NCBI GenBank assembly: GCA_964367905.1
Contig: CAYIZP010000090.1
Span: 1-5,203 of the forward strand
Length of the DNA stretch: 5,203 nt
DNA from: CAUPWF01 sp964367905
Lineage (GTDB): Bacteria > Bacillota > Clostridia > Lachnospirales > Lachnospiraceae
Direction of reading: 5' to 3'
Below, in pieces: positions 1 to 5,203 of this stretch; within the stretch, counting starts at the first letter, position 1; every line of letters begins with the position of its first letter. The position numbers and the translations under genes were made by a program. The notes under the pieces are model-generated. The model was given only the letters and a program-made list of their open reading frames with translations, searched no databases and had not been told where the DNA came from.

Positions 1-53
1 CATTCTATGATACAGTTGCATCTACATATCCAGAGATCGTAATTGAACAATAA
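1..53 (+). CDS. C-terminal end of an upstream gene, probably ABC sugar-binding lipoprotein (partial)
   Basis: Reading from base 3, an open frame encodes FYDTVASTYPEIVIEQ and ends at TAA 51-53. The gene starts outside the window, so only 16 residues are visible and no domain can be read. Two things suggest a family 1 extracellular solute-binding protein. It lies directly upstream of, and in the same direction as, two carbohydrate ABC permease genes, the usual binding protein-permease-permease order. The short tail is also compatible with the C-terminal helix of such proteins. The identification rests mainly on context; the reading frame itself is short and could be something else. The 104-bp gap to the next gene holds a hairpin, and I see no clear promoter in it. 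Confidence 0.55.
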   Translation, partial: FYDTVASTYPEIVIEQ

Positions 54-77
54 GCAAGACAGTCGTTTATAAACAAC

Positions 78-105
78 CAGGGGGCAAAGAAAGTTTAGCC
101 CCCTG
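78..105 (+). other. Intercistronic GC-rich hairpin without U-tract
   Basis: CAGGGGGC (78-85) pairs perfectly with GCCCCCTG (98-105) across a 12-nt A-rich loop. AAA 86-88 and TTT 94-96 could extend the stem with one bulged base. The sequence after it is GAATTACAG, with no run of T, so it does not look like a full intrinsic terminator. Its place, 24 bp after the presumed binding-protein stop and 52 bp before the first permease, fits an RNA structure that protects the 3' end of the binding-protein message or partly attenuates read-through. That would let the binding protein be made in excess over the permeases. The hairpin is visible in the sequence; the role is inferred. Confidence 0.65.
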
Positions 106-146
106 AATTACAGTATCAGACATCCGAAATGGTTGTTAAACAAAGT

Positions 147-151
147 GGAGG
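147..151 (+). promoter_or_regulatory. Ribosome binding site of first permease gene
   Basis: GGAGG lies 6 nt before the ATG at 158. This is a strong Shine-Dalgarno match and fixes the start codon. Confidence 0.85.
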
Positions 152-157
152 TAAAGT

Positions 158-1075
158 ATGTCACAAGAGGTTACGAAGAAAAAGAAAAAAGGAAAGAACA
201 TCAACAACATTGCATATGTATTTTTAATTCCATTCGTTGCTGTGTTCTTGGTCTTCAGCGTATATCCTGTGTTGCGTACATTATATTTAAGTTTTACTGA
301 CTTTAAAGGATTTGGGGAACCAAATTATGTAATGTTCGACAACTATCTCAGGGTGTTCAAAGACAGGTTTTTTTGGGAAGCGCTATGGAATACGATTCAA
401 ATCTGGGGTGTAAACATTGTATTACAGTTGGGATTGGCATTCCTATTAACGATTGTATTTAGTGATATCAAATATAAGATGAGAGGGTTGGGGATCTACC
501 GTGCATTGTTCTATCTACCAAACCTGATTGCAGCTACGTCTATCGCATTCTTGTTCAAGACCCTATTGGACTGGAGATTCGGTACATTTAACCAGATTCT
601 CTCAAGTTTAGGGATTGTTGGAACACCGATTAACTGGTTAGGAGAAACATCAACTGCACCGTATGTAATCGCTGTTATTGGAGCATGGATGTGGTTTGGT
701 AACTCATTCATCATGCTTATGGCTGGGGTTCAAGGGATTTCAAAGGATTATTTTGAAGCGGCCGCAATCGATGGAGCTGGACGTTGGAGAGTGTTTGGAA
801 GTATTACAATTCCACTATTAAAGCCAATTTTATTATATGTATCGATTACATCATTAATCGGTGGATTGCAGATGTTCGACCTACCATTCTTGATCAGTGG
901 TGGTACAGCAGGATTGCCGTCTGGTTCTACACAGACCGTGGTTATGTACTTGTACAAGTTTGGATTTGAGGCATGGCAAGTAGGATATGCATCGGCAGTC
1001 GCATACGTATTATTTATGATTATATTATTTGTATCTATTATTCAGTTCAAAGTGTTTAATAAGAAGGAGGCGTAG
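158..1075 (+). CDS. Carbohydrate ABC transporter permease, MalF/MsmF/UgpA type
   Basis: This is one of two membrane subunits of a CUT1-family ABC importer, forming half of the channel that takes up an oligosaccharide delivered by an extracellular binding protein. The 305-residue length is usual for the MsmF/UgpA group. The N-terminus is a lysine-rich cytoplasmic stretch (residues 7-13). Six hydrophobic segments follow, at roughly 18-40, 82-102, 113-134, 169-190, 221-241 and 276-297. The EAA loop that contacts the ATPase is clear: EAAAIDGAGRW at 200-210, then IPLLKP at 218-223. The RVFGS-IPL pattern is typical of the family. The start at 158 has GGAGG 6 nt upstream. The next permease gene begins 3 bp after this stop, and its ribosome site lies in this gene's last codons. 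The substrate cannot be read from the sequence; the nearby alpha-galactosidase suggests raffinose or melibiose-like sugars. Confidence 0.93.
   Translation: MSQEVTKKKKKGKNINNIAYVFLIPFVAVFLVFSVYPVLRTLYLSFTDFKGFGEPNYVMFDNYLRVFKDRFFWEALWNTIQIWGVNIVLQLGLAFLLTIVFSDIKYKMRGLGIYRALFYLPNLIAATSIAFLFKTLLDWRFGTFNQILSSLGIVGTPINWLGETSTAPYVIAVIGAWMWFGNSFIMLMAGVQGISKDYFEAAAIDGAGRWRVFGSITIPLLKPILLYVSITSLIGGLQMFDLPFLISGGTAGLPSGSTQTVVMYLYKFGFEAWQVGYASAVAYVLFMIILFVSIIQFKVFNKKEA
1064..1070 (+). promoter_or_regulatory. Ribosome binding site of second permease, inside the end of the first
   Basis: AAGGAGG lies 8 nt before the ATG at 1079 and overlaps the last codons of the first permease (stop TAG 1073-1075). This arrangement favours translational coupling and equal production of the two permease subunits. 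Confidence 0.88.
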
Positions 1076-1078
1076 TTT

Positions 1079-1909
1079 ATGATTGGAACTAAAATTAAAA
1101 GAGCAATCTTGTATATCGGATTGACTGCGCTTGCGATTATATGTTTATTGCCATTTCTATTAATGCTTGTAAATGCTACGAGAAGTGGGTCCGAAATCAT
1201 GGCATCATTCAGTCTGATGCCAGGGACAAGCTTACAGCAAAACTGGGAGATTGTATCAAGCTATTTTAACTTATTCCAAGGTTTCTTCAATTCGATTATT
1301 GTTGCAATACCAGTGACCTTGTTATCGGCATATTTCTCGGCACTTACTGCATTTGCATTGGCAGTATACGAATTTAAAGGTAAAAACGTAGTATTTTACA
1401 CAATTGTAGTGTTTATGATGATTCCGGGGCAATTAGGATTAATCGGTTTCTATAACTTGGTTGCTACACTTGGTATGATCGATTCATATTTACCATTGAT
1501 TCTACCAGCAATCGCATCAACAGGAACTGTATTCTTCTTACGCCAGTATTTGCTATCGATACTATCGCCAGCATTACTAGAGGCAGCGAGAATCGATGGG
1601 GCAAACGAGTTGCTCATCTTCCACAAGATTATTATGCCACTTATGACACCGGGGATTGCAACTATGTCAATCGGTGCATTCATCGGAAGTTGGAACTCAT
1701 ACCTAGTGCCATTGATCTTGTTAAATACACCAGAGAAGTTCACATTACCAGTTATGATTGCATCGTTGAATTCATCTACAGATATCGCATCGAACCAAGG
1801 TGCGATCTATCTAGCGGTAGCAATTTCAGTAATACCAATCTTAATCGTATTCACATTCTGTTCGAAATACATCATCAGCAGTATTTCAGCAGGTGGGGTG
1901 AAAGAATAG
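1079..1909 (+). CDS. Carbohydrate ABC transporter permease, MalG/MsmG/UgpE type
   Basis: This is the second membrane subunit of the CUT1 sugar importer and would form a heterodimer with the preceding permease. Its 276 residues match the usual MsmG/MalG-like length. Hydrophobic segments lie at about 10-31, 70-95, 105-128, 136-156, 190-212 and 241-262. The EAA loop is EAARIDGANE at 168-177, followed by KIIMPLMTP at 183-191, the region that docks on the ATPase. FNSIIVAIPVT (70-80) and the C-terminal tail ISSISAGGVKE (266-276) are also typical of this subfamily. Only 3 bp separate it from the upstream permease, so the two are cotranscribed. A strong terminator begins 14 bp after its stop. No ATPase gene follows, so the transporter must borrow an ATPase encoded elsewhere, as in MsmK/MsmX-type systems. 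Confidence 0.93.
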   Translation: MIGTKIKRAILYIGLTALAIICLLPFLLMLVNATRSGSEIMASFSLMPGTSLQQNWEIVSSYFNLFQGFFNSIIVAIPVTLLSAYFSALTAFALAVYEFKGKNVVFYTIVVFMMIPGQLGLIGFYNLVATLGMIDSYLPLILPAIASTGTVFFLRQYLLSILSPALLEAARIDGANELLIFHKIIMPLMTPGIATMSIGAFIGSWNSYLVPLILLNTPEKFTLPVMIASLNSSTDIASNQGAIYLAVAISVIPILIVFTFCSKYIISSISAGGVKE

Positions 1910-1922
1910 AGGATGATAAAGG

Positions 1923-1955
1923 AAAAGACAAGCGATTTTCACGCTTGTCTTTTTT
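1923..1955 (+). terminator. Strong intrinsic terminator between convergent genes, probably bidirectional
   Basis: AAAAGACAAGCG (1923-1934) pairs perfectly with CGCTTGTCTTTT (1942-1953) around a 7-nt loop. The core is the 8-bp GACAAGCG/CGCTTGTC, and a run of six T follows (1950-1955). It ends the permease operon. Read from the other strand, the same stem is followed by only four T, so it may also end the convergent regulator transcript, more weakly. The regulator's stop codon (1954-1956 on the plus strand) overlaps the T-tract. Confidence 0.92.
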
Positions 1956-2793
1956 AAATTAGTTTCCGCCAATTCAATGGAGAAACCCCATATATGTTTT
2001 TAAAAGCCCTTGAAAAGTGAAGGGCATTTTCATATCCAATAGATTTTCCTATATCCGAAACGGATAATTGGGTAGTTCTAAGGAGTTCTGTTGCTTTTAT
2101 CATGCGGTAATTAATAAGAAATTCCTGTGGAGATTTTCCGATTATTTGTTTGAATAGTTTTGAGAAATAACTCCGATTAATTCCTATAACTTGGGAAATC
2201 CCTTCTATTGAAATATTATTATGAAAATTTTGTTCAATATATACAATGGCCTCTTTGATATAATACTCACTCATTTTATTACTGTGAATTTTACCAATTC
2301 GTTTACATGATTGAAGCAAATTATCTAGAAACAAGTAAAGATGCCCCATTAGATGCAGCGATGACTGTTCTGAATTGTTGACAATATAGAGCATTTCATT
2401 TACCATAGCATTTTTCAATTCAGCGTTATTGGAGTGATATACTGGCGTGTCAAGAGTAAGCATAGACATATTCAGTGCTTCTTTTACATGCAACCCGTCA
2501 AACTCTAACCATGCGTATTCCCATGGTAAATCAGAATCTGAGATATAAGTAGTAAGTTGACCTGGAAAAATCAAAAACCCTTGGCCATTCTTGATGTGAT
2601 ACGTCTGTGTATTTCCATGCGAATCATTAGCCATAAGCATGCCAGAGCCAGATAGTATATAGTGGAAAAGATAATGATTTCTTTTGGCTGGGCCAAAAGA
2701 GTGTCCTGGATCACATTTTTCCCAGCCAAATTGATATAAAGTTAAATCAATATAGTTTTCACCGGGGAAAATAGAAAAAATCATATTATCCAT
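1954..2793 (-). CDS. AraC-family transcriptional regulator, MsmR/RafR-like
   Basis: This 279-residue protein has the two-domain build of sugar-responsive AraC-family regulators and is close in length to streptococcal MsmR/RafR. Residues ~15-105 look like the cupin-type ligand-binding and dimerisation domain, with HYILSGSGML (44-53), NGQGFLIFPGQ (69-79) and WEYAWLEFDG (91-100). Residues ~178-278 form the DNA-binding domain with two helix-turn-helix units: ISIEGISQVIGINRSYFSKLFK (first unit, about 194-215) and the second around LSVSDIGKSIGYENALHFSRAFK (243-265). The family signature ending YGVSPLNWRK is present at 268-277. The start has AAGGAG (2805-2810, minus strand) 11 nt upstream, a slightly long spacing; Met4 would lie too far from it. 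The gene is divergent from the alpha-galactosidase gene and convergent with the permeases. It probably binds the inverted repeat in the shared control region, controlling the alpha-galactosidase and itself. The effector sugar is not evident. Confidence 0.92.
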   Translation of the reverse strand: MDNMIFSIFPGENYIDLTLYQFGWEKCDPGHSFGPAKRNHYLFHYILSGSGMLMANDSHGNTQTYHIKNGQGFLIFPGQLTTYISDSDLPWEYAWLEFDGLHVKEALNMSMLTLDTPVYHSNNAELKNAMVNEMLYIVNNSEQSSLHLMGHLYLFLDNLLQSCKRIGKIHSNKMSEYYIKEAIVYIEQNFHNNISIEGISQVIGINRSYFSKLFKQIIGKSPQEFLINYRMIKATELLRTTQLSVSDIGKSIGYENALHFSRAFKNIYGVSPLNWRKLI

Positions 2794-2819
2794 ATTATTT
2801 TATTCTCCTTAGAATATCA

Positions 2820-2831
2820 TTGTGAGCACAA
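2820..2831. promoter_or_regulatory. Small palindrome in the regulator's 5' leader
   Basis: TTGTGAGCACAA has perfect 5-bp arms (TTGTG/CACAA) around a 2-bp centre. It lies between the regulator start codon and its proposed promoter, so a protein bound here could block transcription. Part of it also belongs to a degenerate copy of the ATATCAT..TGTG half-site (2814-2824). It is too short to be a standard cre site. Short palindromes occur by chance in AT-rich DNA, so support is modest. Confidence 0.35.
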
Positions 2832-2833
2832 GA

Positions 2834-2890
2834 TATATCATATTGTGTTCTTTGTTATCAGTATAGCAGAAAATGACACAATATGATATA
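2834..2890. promoter_or_regulatory. Perfect 15-bp inverted repeat: likely operator of the AraC-type regulator
   Basis: TATATCATATTGTGT (2834-2848) and ACACAATATGATATA (2876-2890) are exact reverse complements separated by 27 bp. The arm centres (2841 and 2883) are 42 bp apart, about four helical turns, so both arms lie on the same face of the DNA. The centre of symmetry, at 2862, falls in the regulator's own -10 element. The right arm covers that promoter's -35 region, which suggests autorepression. It also lies at about -57 to -71 from the predicted alpha-galactosidase transcription start, a usual position for an activator. The repeat is seen directly; the binding protein is inferred from position. 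Confidence 0.78.
2860..2868 (-). promoter_or_regulatory. Extended -10 promoter of the AraC-family regulator gene
   Basis: On the minus strand the sequence reads TGC-TATACT, with TATACT (2865-2860) matching TATAAT at five of six bases and a TGn extension just upstream. No good -35 box exists at 16-18 bp spacing; the best candidates match three of six bases and lie in the right arm of the inverted repeat. Transcription would start near 2853, giving a leader of about 60 nt. Confidence 0.55.
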
Positions 2891-2911
2891 AAAATACTGA
2901 AATATGTGCAT

Positions 2912-2940
2912 TTAAAAACAACATTTTGCTATGTTACAAT
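2912..2940 (+). promoter_or_regulatory. Promoter of the alpha-galactosidase gene
   Basis: An extended -10, TG-T-TACAAT (2932-2940), has five of six -10 bases correct. A weak -35, TTAAAA (2912-2917, four of six), lies 17 bp upstream of the hexamer. A weak -35 with an upstream operator arm fits an activator-dependent promoter. Transcription would start near 2947, downstream of the ATG at 2931, which rules that ATG out as the start for this transcript and leaves a leader of about 40 nt. Confidence 0.6.
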
Positions 2941-2977
2941 ATTTGTTAGATACAGTTAATTTAGAAATAACAGAAAT

Positions 2978-2983
2978 GGGGGA
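2978..2983 (+). promoter_or_regulatory. Ribosome binding site that decides the alpha-galactosidase start
   Basis: GGGGGA lies 4 nt before the ATG at 2988. It pairs with the 16S tail through five positions, two of them G-U, so it is moderate in strength. The two upstream in-frame ATGs (2931 and 2976) have no G-rich site in front of them. Confidence 0.6.
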
Positions 2984-2987
2984 TATT

Positions 2988-5168
2988 ATGGGAGTTGATT
3001 TTAATAAAGAGTCAGGGGTTTTTTCACTACATACTAAAAATACTACTTATCAATTTATGGTGGATAAATATGGTTATTTAATTCATCTATACTATGGAAA
3101 AAAGATTGATTTTGAGATGGACTATATGATAACGTACTCAGATCATGGGTTTTCAGGAAACCCCTATGTTGCAGGAGAAGATAGAACATATTCTCTTGAC
3201 GCATTGCCGCAAGAGTTTCCGACGCTTGGAACTGGTGATTATCGCAACACAGCACTTGCAATAGTGAATCATGATGGTAGTATGGACTGTGATTTATGCT
3301 ATGAAACTCATCGAATTTTAGCTGGGAAATATGGTTTAGAGGGCTTGCCATTTGCTTATAGCGATAAAAATGCAACAACTTTGGAGATTGATTTAAAAGA
3401 CCGTAGAACGGGAATCTTGGTTACATTGCTCTTTGGTGCTCTAGAAGAAAGTGATGTTATCACGAGAGCTGTCAGAGTACAAAATACTGGAGCACAGTCA
3501 GCGACAATAGAGAGAATTTATAGCGCATGTTTAGATTTCTTATATGGTGAAAAGGATGTGATATCATTTTATGGGCGCCACGCAATGGAGAGAAATCTAC
3601 AAAGAAAAGAAATCGCGCATGGTACGTTTACCATAGGAAGTAGTAGAGGAACTTCCAGCCATCAATACAATCCAATGCTTATTATTGCTGATAAGGAGGC
3701 AACAGAAAAATTTGGAAATGTCTATGCACTTTCTTTTGTCTACAGTGGTGGGTTTGATGCAAAAGTAGAGAAAGATCAGTTTGATCAAATAAGAATTTTA
3801 ATGGGAATCAGTGAAGAACAATTTTCATATGTGTTAGAACCAGGGCAGGTGTTTGTAGCGCCAGAAGTTGTAATGACATACTCCGCCAATGGTATTCAAA
3901 GTGTATCCCATAATCTCCACCGTCTTGTTAGGAATAATATTTGTAGGGGGAAATTCAAGGATTCACCTCGTCCAATCATTGTAAATAGTTGGGAAGCGGC
4001 TTATTTCGATTTTGATGGTGATAAGCTTTATCAGCTAGCGGATCAGGCTGTAGAACTTGGAATTGAAATGCTGGTACTAGATGACGGATGGTTTGGAAAA
4101 CGAAATGATGATAACACTTCTCTTGGTGACTGGACAGTGAATGAAATTAAATTGGGGTGCAGCCTCCATGAATTAGTAAGTACTATAAATAAAAAAGGGC
4201 TAAAATTTGGTATTTGGATTGAACCTGAAATGATATCAGAGCGAAGTGAGCTGTTTCGAGAACATCCAGAGTGGGTTCTGCAAATTCCTAACAAAAAACC
4301 AATTAGAAGCCGCAATCAGTTAGTGTTAGATTTTGCAAACCAGAATGTGGTAGATTATATATTTGAAAGTATTTCAAAAGTTTTGGTACAAGCCAATATT
4401 GAGTATGTAAAATGGGATATGAATAGAAGCTTGCATGATGTTTTCTCAAATGGAACAAATTATCAAGGTCGAGTATTGCATGATTATATGTTGGGGGTAT
4501 ACCAACTTTTAGAACGATTGATTACAGAATTTCCACATATTTTATGGGAGGGCTGTTCTGGTGGTGGTGGTAGATATGATATGGGGATGCTATACTATAC
4601 GCCGCAAATTTGGTGCAGTGATAATACAGATGCTGTAAATAGAACCATTATTCAGTATGGAACTTCTTTCGGATATCCACTATGCACTATGGGATCTCAT
4701 GTATCAGCGGTACCAAACCATCAAACAGGCAGAGTGACAGACATGAATACGCGAGGGGTTGTGTCTATGACCGGCGCATTCGGATATGAGCTAGATTTAG
4801 GCATGTTAACAGCAGATGAGCGAGTAGAAGTTAAAGATCAAATTGTAAAGTATCATGAGATAGAGCATCTTCTTAATGGAGGGGATTATTATAGATTAAG
4901 CAATCCATTGAAAGAGCAATATAGTTCATGGCTCGTAGTCAATGAAGAAAAATCTGATGTACTGCTAAGTCTAGTAATGCTAGAAATTGCCGCTAATATG
5001 CCGCAAATTTATTTAAAGCTTGAGGGCTTAAAATCCGAATACATATACAGAGAGGCAGAATCGGGAATTAAATATAGTGGTGCAGCGCTAATGGAAGCGG
5101 GTTTTCCAGTGAATTTAAGAGCAGGATCGTACCAAGCGTATCAATGGAGGTTTGAAAAAAATAATTGA
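2988..5168 (+). CDS. aga: Alpha-galactosidase, glycoside hydrolase family 36
   Basis: This enzyme removes terminal alpha-1,6-galactose from raffinose, melibiose, stachyose or related sugars inside the cell; no signal peptide is visible. With the start at 2988 it has 726 residues, the usual size for bacterial GH36 enzymes of the AgaA/AgaB type. An N-terminal beta-sandwich (about 1-310) precedes the catalytic barrel (about 320-630) and a small C-terminal beta domain. Visible motifs are NSWEAAYFDFD (333-343), LDDGWFGKR (364-372), KWDMNR (475-480) with the nucleophile Asp477, CSGGGGRYD (523-531) and CSDNTDA (543-549) with the acid/base Asp545. All expected catalytic residues are intact. An in-frame ATG at 2931 would add 19 residues but lies in the promoter, lacks a ribosome site and falls before the family's usual N-terminus. 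The gene is divergent from the AraC-type regulator and probably controlled by it. Exact substrate preference cannot be told. Confidence 0.95.
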   Translation: MGVDFNKESGVFSLHTKNTTYQFMVDKYGYLIHLYYGKKIDFEMDYMITYSDHGFSGNPYVAGEDRTYSLDALPQEFPTLGTGDYRNTALAIVNHDGSMDCDLCYETHRILAGKYGLEGLPFAYSDKNATTLEIDLKDRRTGILVTLLFGALEESDVITRAVRVQNTGAQSATIERIYSACLDFLYGEKDVISFYGRHAMERNLQRKEIAHGTFTIGSSRGTSSHQYNPMLIIADKEATEKFGNVYALSFVYSGGFDAKVEKDQFDQIRILMGISEEQFSYVLEPGQVFVAPEVVMTYSANGIQSVSHNLHRLVRNNICRGKFKDSPRPIIVNSWEAAYFDFDGDKLYQLADQAVELGIEMLVLDDGWFGKRNDDNTSLGDWTVNEIKLGCSLHELVSTINKKGLKFGIWIEPEMISERSELFREHPEWVLQIPNKKPIRSRNQLVLDFANQNVVDYIFESISKVLVQANIEYVKWDMNRSLHDVFSNGTNYQGRVLHDYMLGVYQLLERLITEFPHILWEGCSGGGGRYDMGMLYYTPQIWCSDNTDAVNRTIIQYGTSFGYPLCTMGSHVSAVPNHQTGRVTDMNTRGVVSMTGAFGYELDLGMLTADERVEVKDQIVKYHEIEHLLNGGDYYRLSNPLKEQYSSWLVVNEEKSDVLLSLVMLEIAANMPQIYLKLEGLKSEYIYREAESGIKYSGAALMEAGFPVNLRAGSYQAYQWRFEKNN

Positions 5169-5181
5169 CAATTGTTTTTTT
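5155..5181 (+). terminator. Weak AT-only hairpin with T-run at the end of the alpha-galactosidase gene
   Basis: A5155-T5166 can pair with A5170-T5181 around a 3-nt loop (GAC), including one G-U pair, and the right arm contains seven T. The stem has no G-C pair and overlaps the stop codon (5166-5168), so it is at best a weak terminator. The same bases also form the spacer and -35 of a strong outward promoter, which may be their main role. Confidence 0.3.
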
Positions 5182-5193
5182 CGGTGTTATCAT
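5165..5193 (+). promoter_or_regulatory. Near-consensus SigA promoter reading out of the window
   Basis: The -35 is a perfect TTGACA (5165-5170), which includes the alpha-galactosidase stop codon TGA. A 17-bp spacer follows, then TATCAT (5188-5193), five of six matches to TATAAT, with a TGn extension (TGT, 5185-5187). Transcription would start near 5200 and serve a plus-strand gene or operon beyond the window. It is the best-matching promoter in the window and needs no visible activator. I see no operator in the few bases left, though one could lie further right. Confidence 0.72.
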
Positions 5194-5203
5194 AAACTAG
5201 CAA

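Noticed and set aside
511..957. Open frames on the minus strand and in the +1 frame within the first permease gene
   Set aside because: They lie wholly within a well-supported permease gene, lack ribosome sites and encode no recognisable protein.
1450..1962. Minus-strand frame 1450-1743 and plus-strand frame 1690-1962 over the second permease and terminator
   Set aside because: Both are shadows of the permease frame; the second also runs through the terminator hairpin.
2820..2831. TTGTGAGCACAA as a catabolite-response (cre) site
   Set aside because: It lacks the 14-bp cre layout with a central CG, so it is kept only as an unassigned palindrome.
2887..2892. TATAAA as an alternative -10 for the alpha-galactosidase gene
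   Set aside because: It has no -35 at suitable spacing (TAGCAG lies there) and overlaps the inverted-repeat arm, so the extended -10 at 2932-2940 is a better candidate.
2931..2987. A 19-residue N-terminal extension of the alpha-galactosidase
   Set aside because: It overlaps the predicted promoter, has no ribosome site and precedes the usual family start.
3055..4315. Three minus-strand open frames within the alpha-galactosidase gene
   Set aside because: They are antisense to conserved GH36 coding sequence, with no promoter, ribosome site or family resemblance.
1..5203. tRNA or rRNA genes, CRISPR repeats, insertion sequences, phage or defence genes
   Set aside because: No repeat arrays, transposase-like frames, terminal repeats or RNA-gene folds were seen; the window is nearly filled by ordinary sugar-utilisation genes.

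Overview
The window looks like a sugar-utilisation locus from a low-GC Gram-positive bacterium. The genes are AT-rich, ribosome binding sites are GGAGG/AAGGAGG-like, promoters are of the SigA extended -10 type, and protein sequences are Firmicutes-like. A clostridial (Lachnospiraceae-like) host is my best guess, but the window alone does not prove it.

Layout, left to right. (1) 1-53 is the last 16 codons of an upstream gene, most likely the ABC solute-binding lipoprotein. (2) 78-105 is a GC-rich hairpin without a U-tract, in the gap before the permeases. (3) 158-1075 and 1079-1909 encode two MalF/MalG-like (MsmF/MsmG-type) carbohydrate ABC permeases, 3 bp apart and probably translationally coupled. 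(4) 1923-1955 is a strong intrinsic terminator that separates this operon from a convergent gene and overlaps that gene's stop codon. (5) 1954-2793 (minus strand) encodes an AraC-family regulator of the MsmR/RafR kind. (6) 2794-2987 is a divergent control region. It contains a perfect 15-bp inverted repeat with arms 42 bp apart centre to centre, a third degenerate half-site 21 bp away, and one extended -10 promoter facing each way. (7) 2988-5168 encodes a cytoplasmic GH36 alpha-galactosidase with its catalytic residues intact. Its start is best placed at 2988, not at the longer ATG at 2931, because that ATG lies inside the promoter. (8) 5165-5193 is a near-consensus promoter that overlaps the alpha-galactosidase stop codon and points out of the window.

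How it probably works (inference): the binding protein and two permeases import an alpha-galactoside such as raffinose, melibiose or a related oligosaccharide. An ATPase not encoded here, perhaps a shared MsmK/MsmX-type protein, would power import. The AraC-type protein senses the sugar and controls the alpha-galactosidase and itself from the shared control region, and the alpha-galactosidase releases galactose inside the cell. This is a known type of pathway. I see no novel enzyme system. The points worth a second look are the operator architecture, the start-site correction and the promoter at the end.
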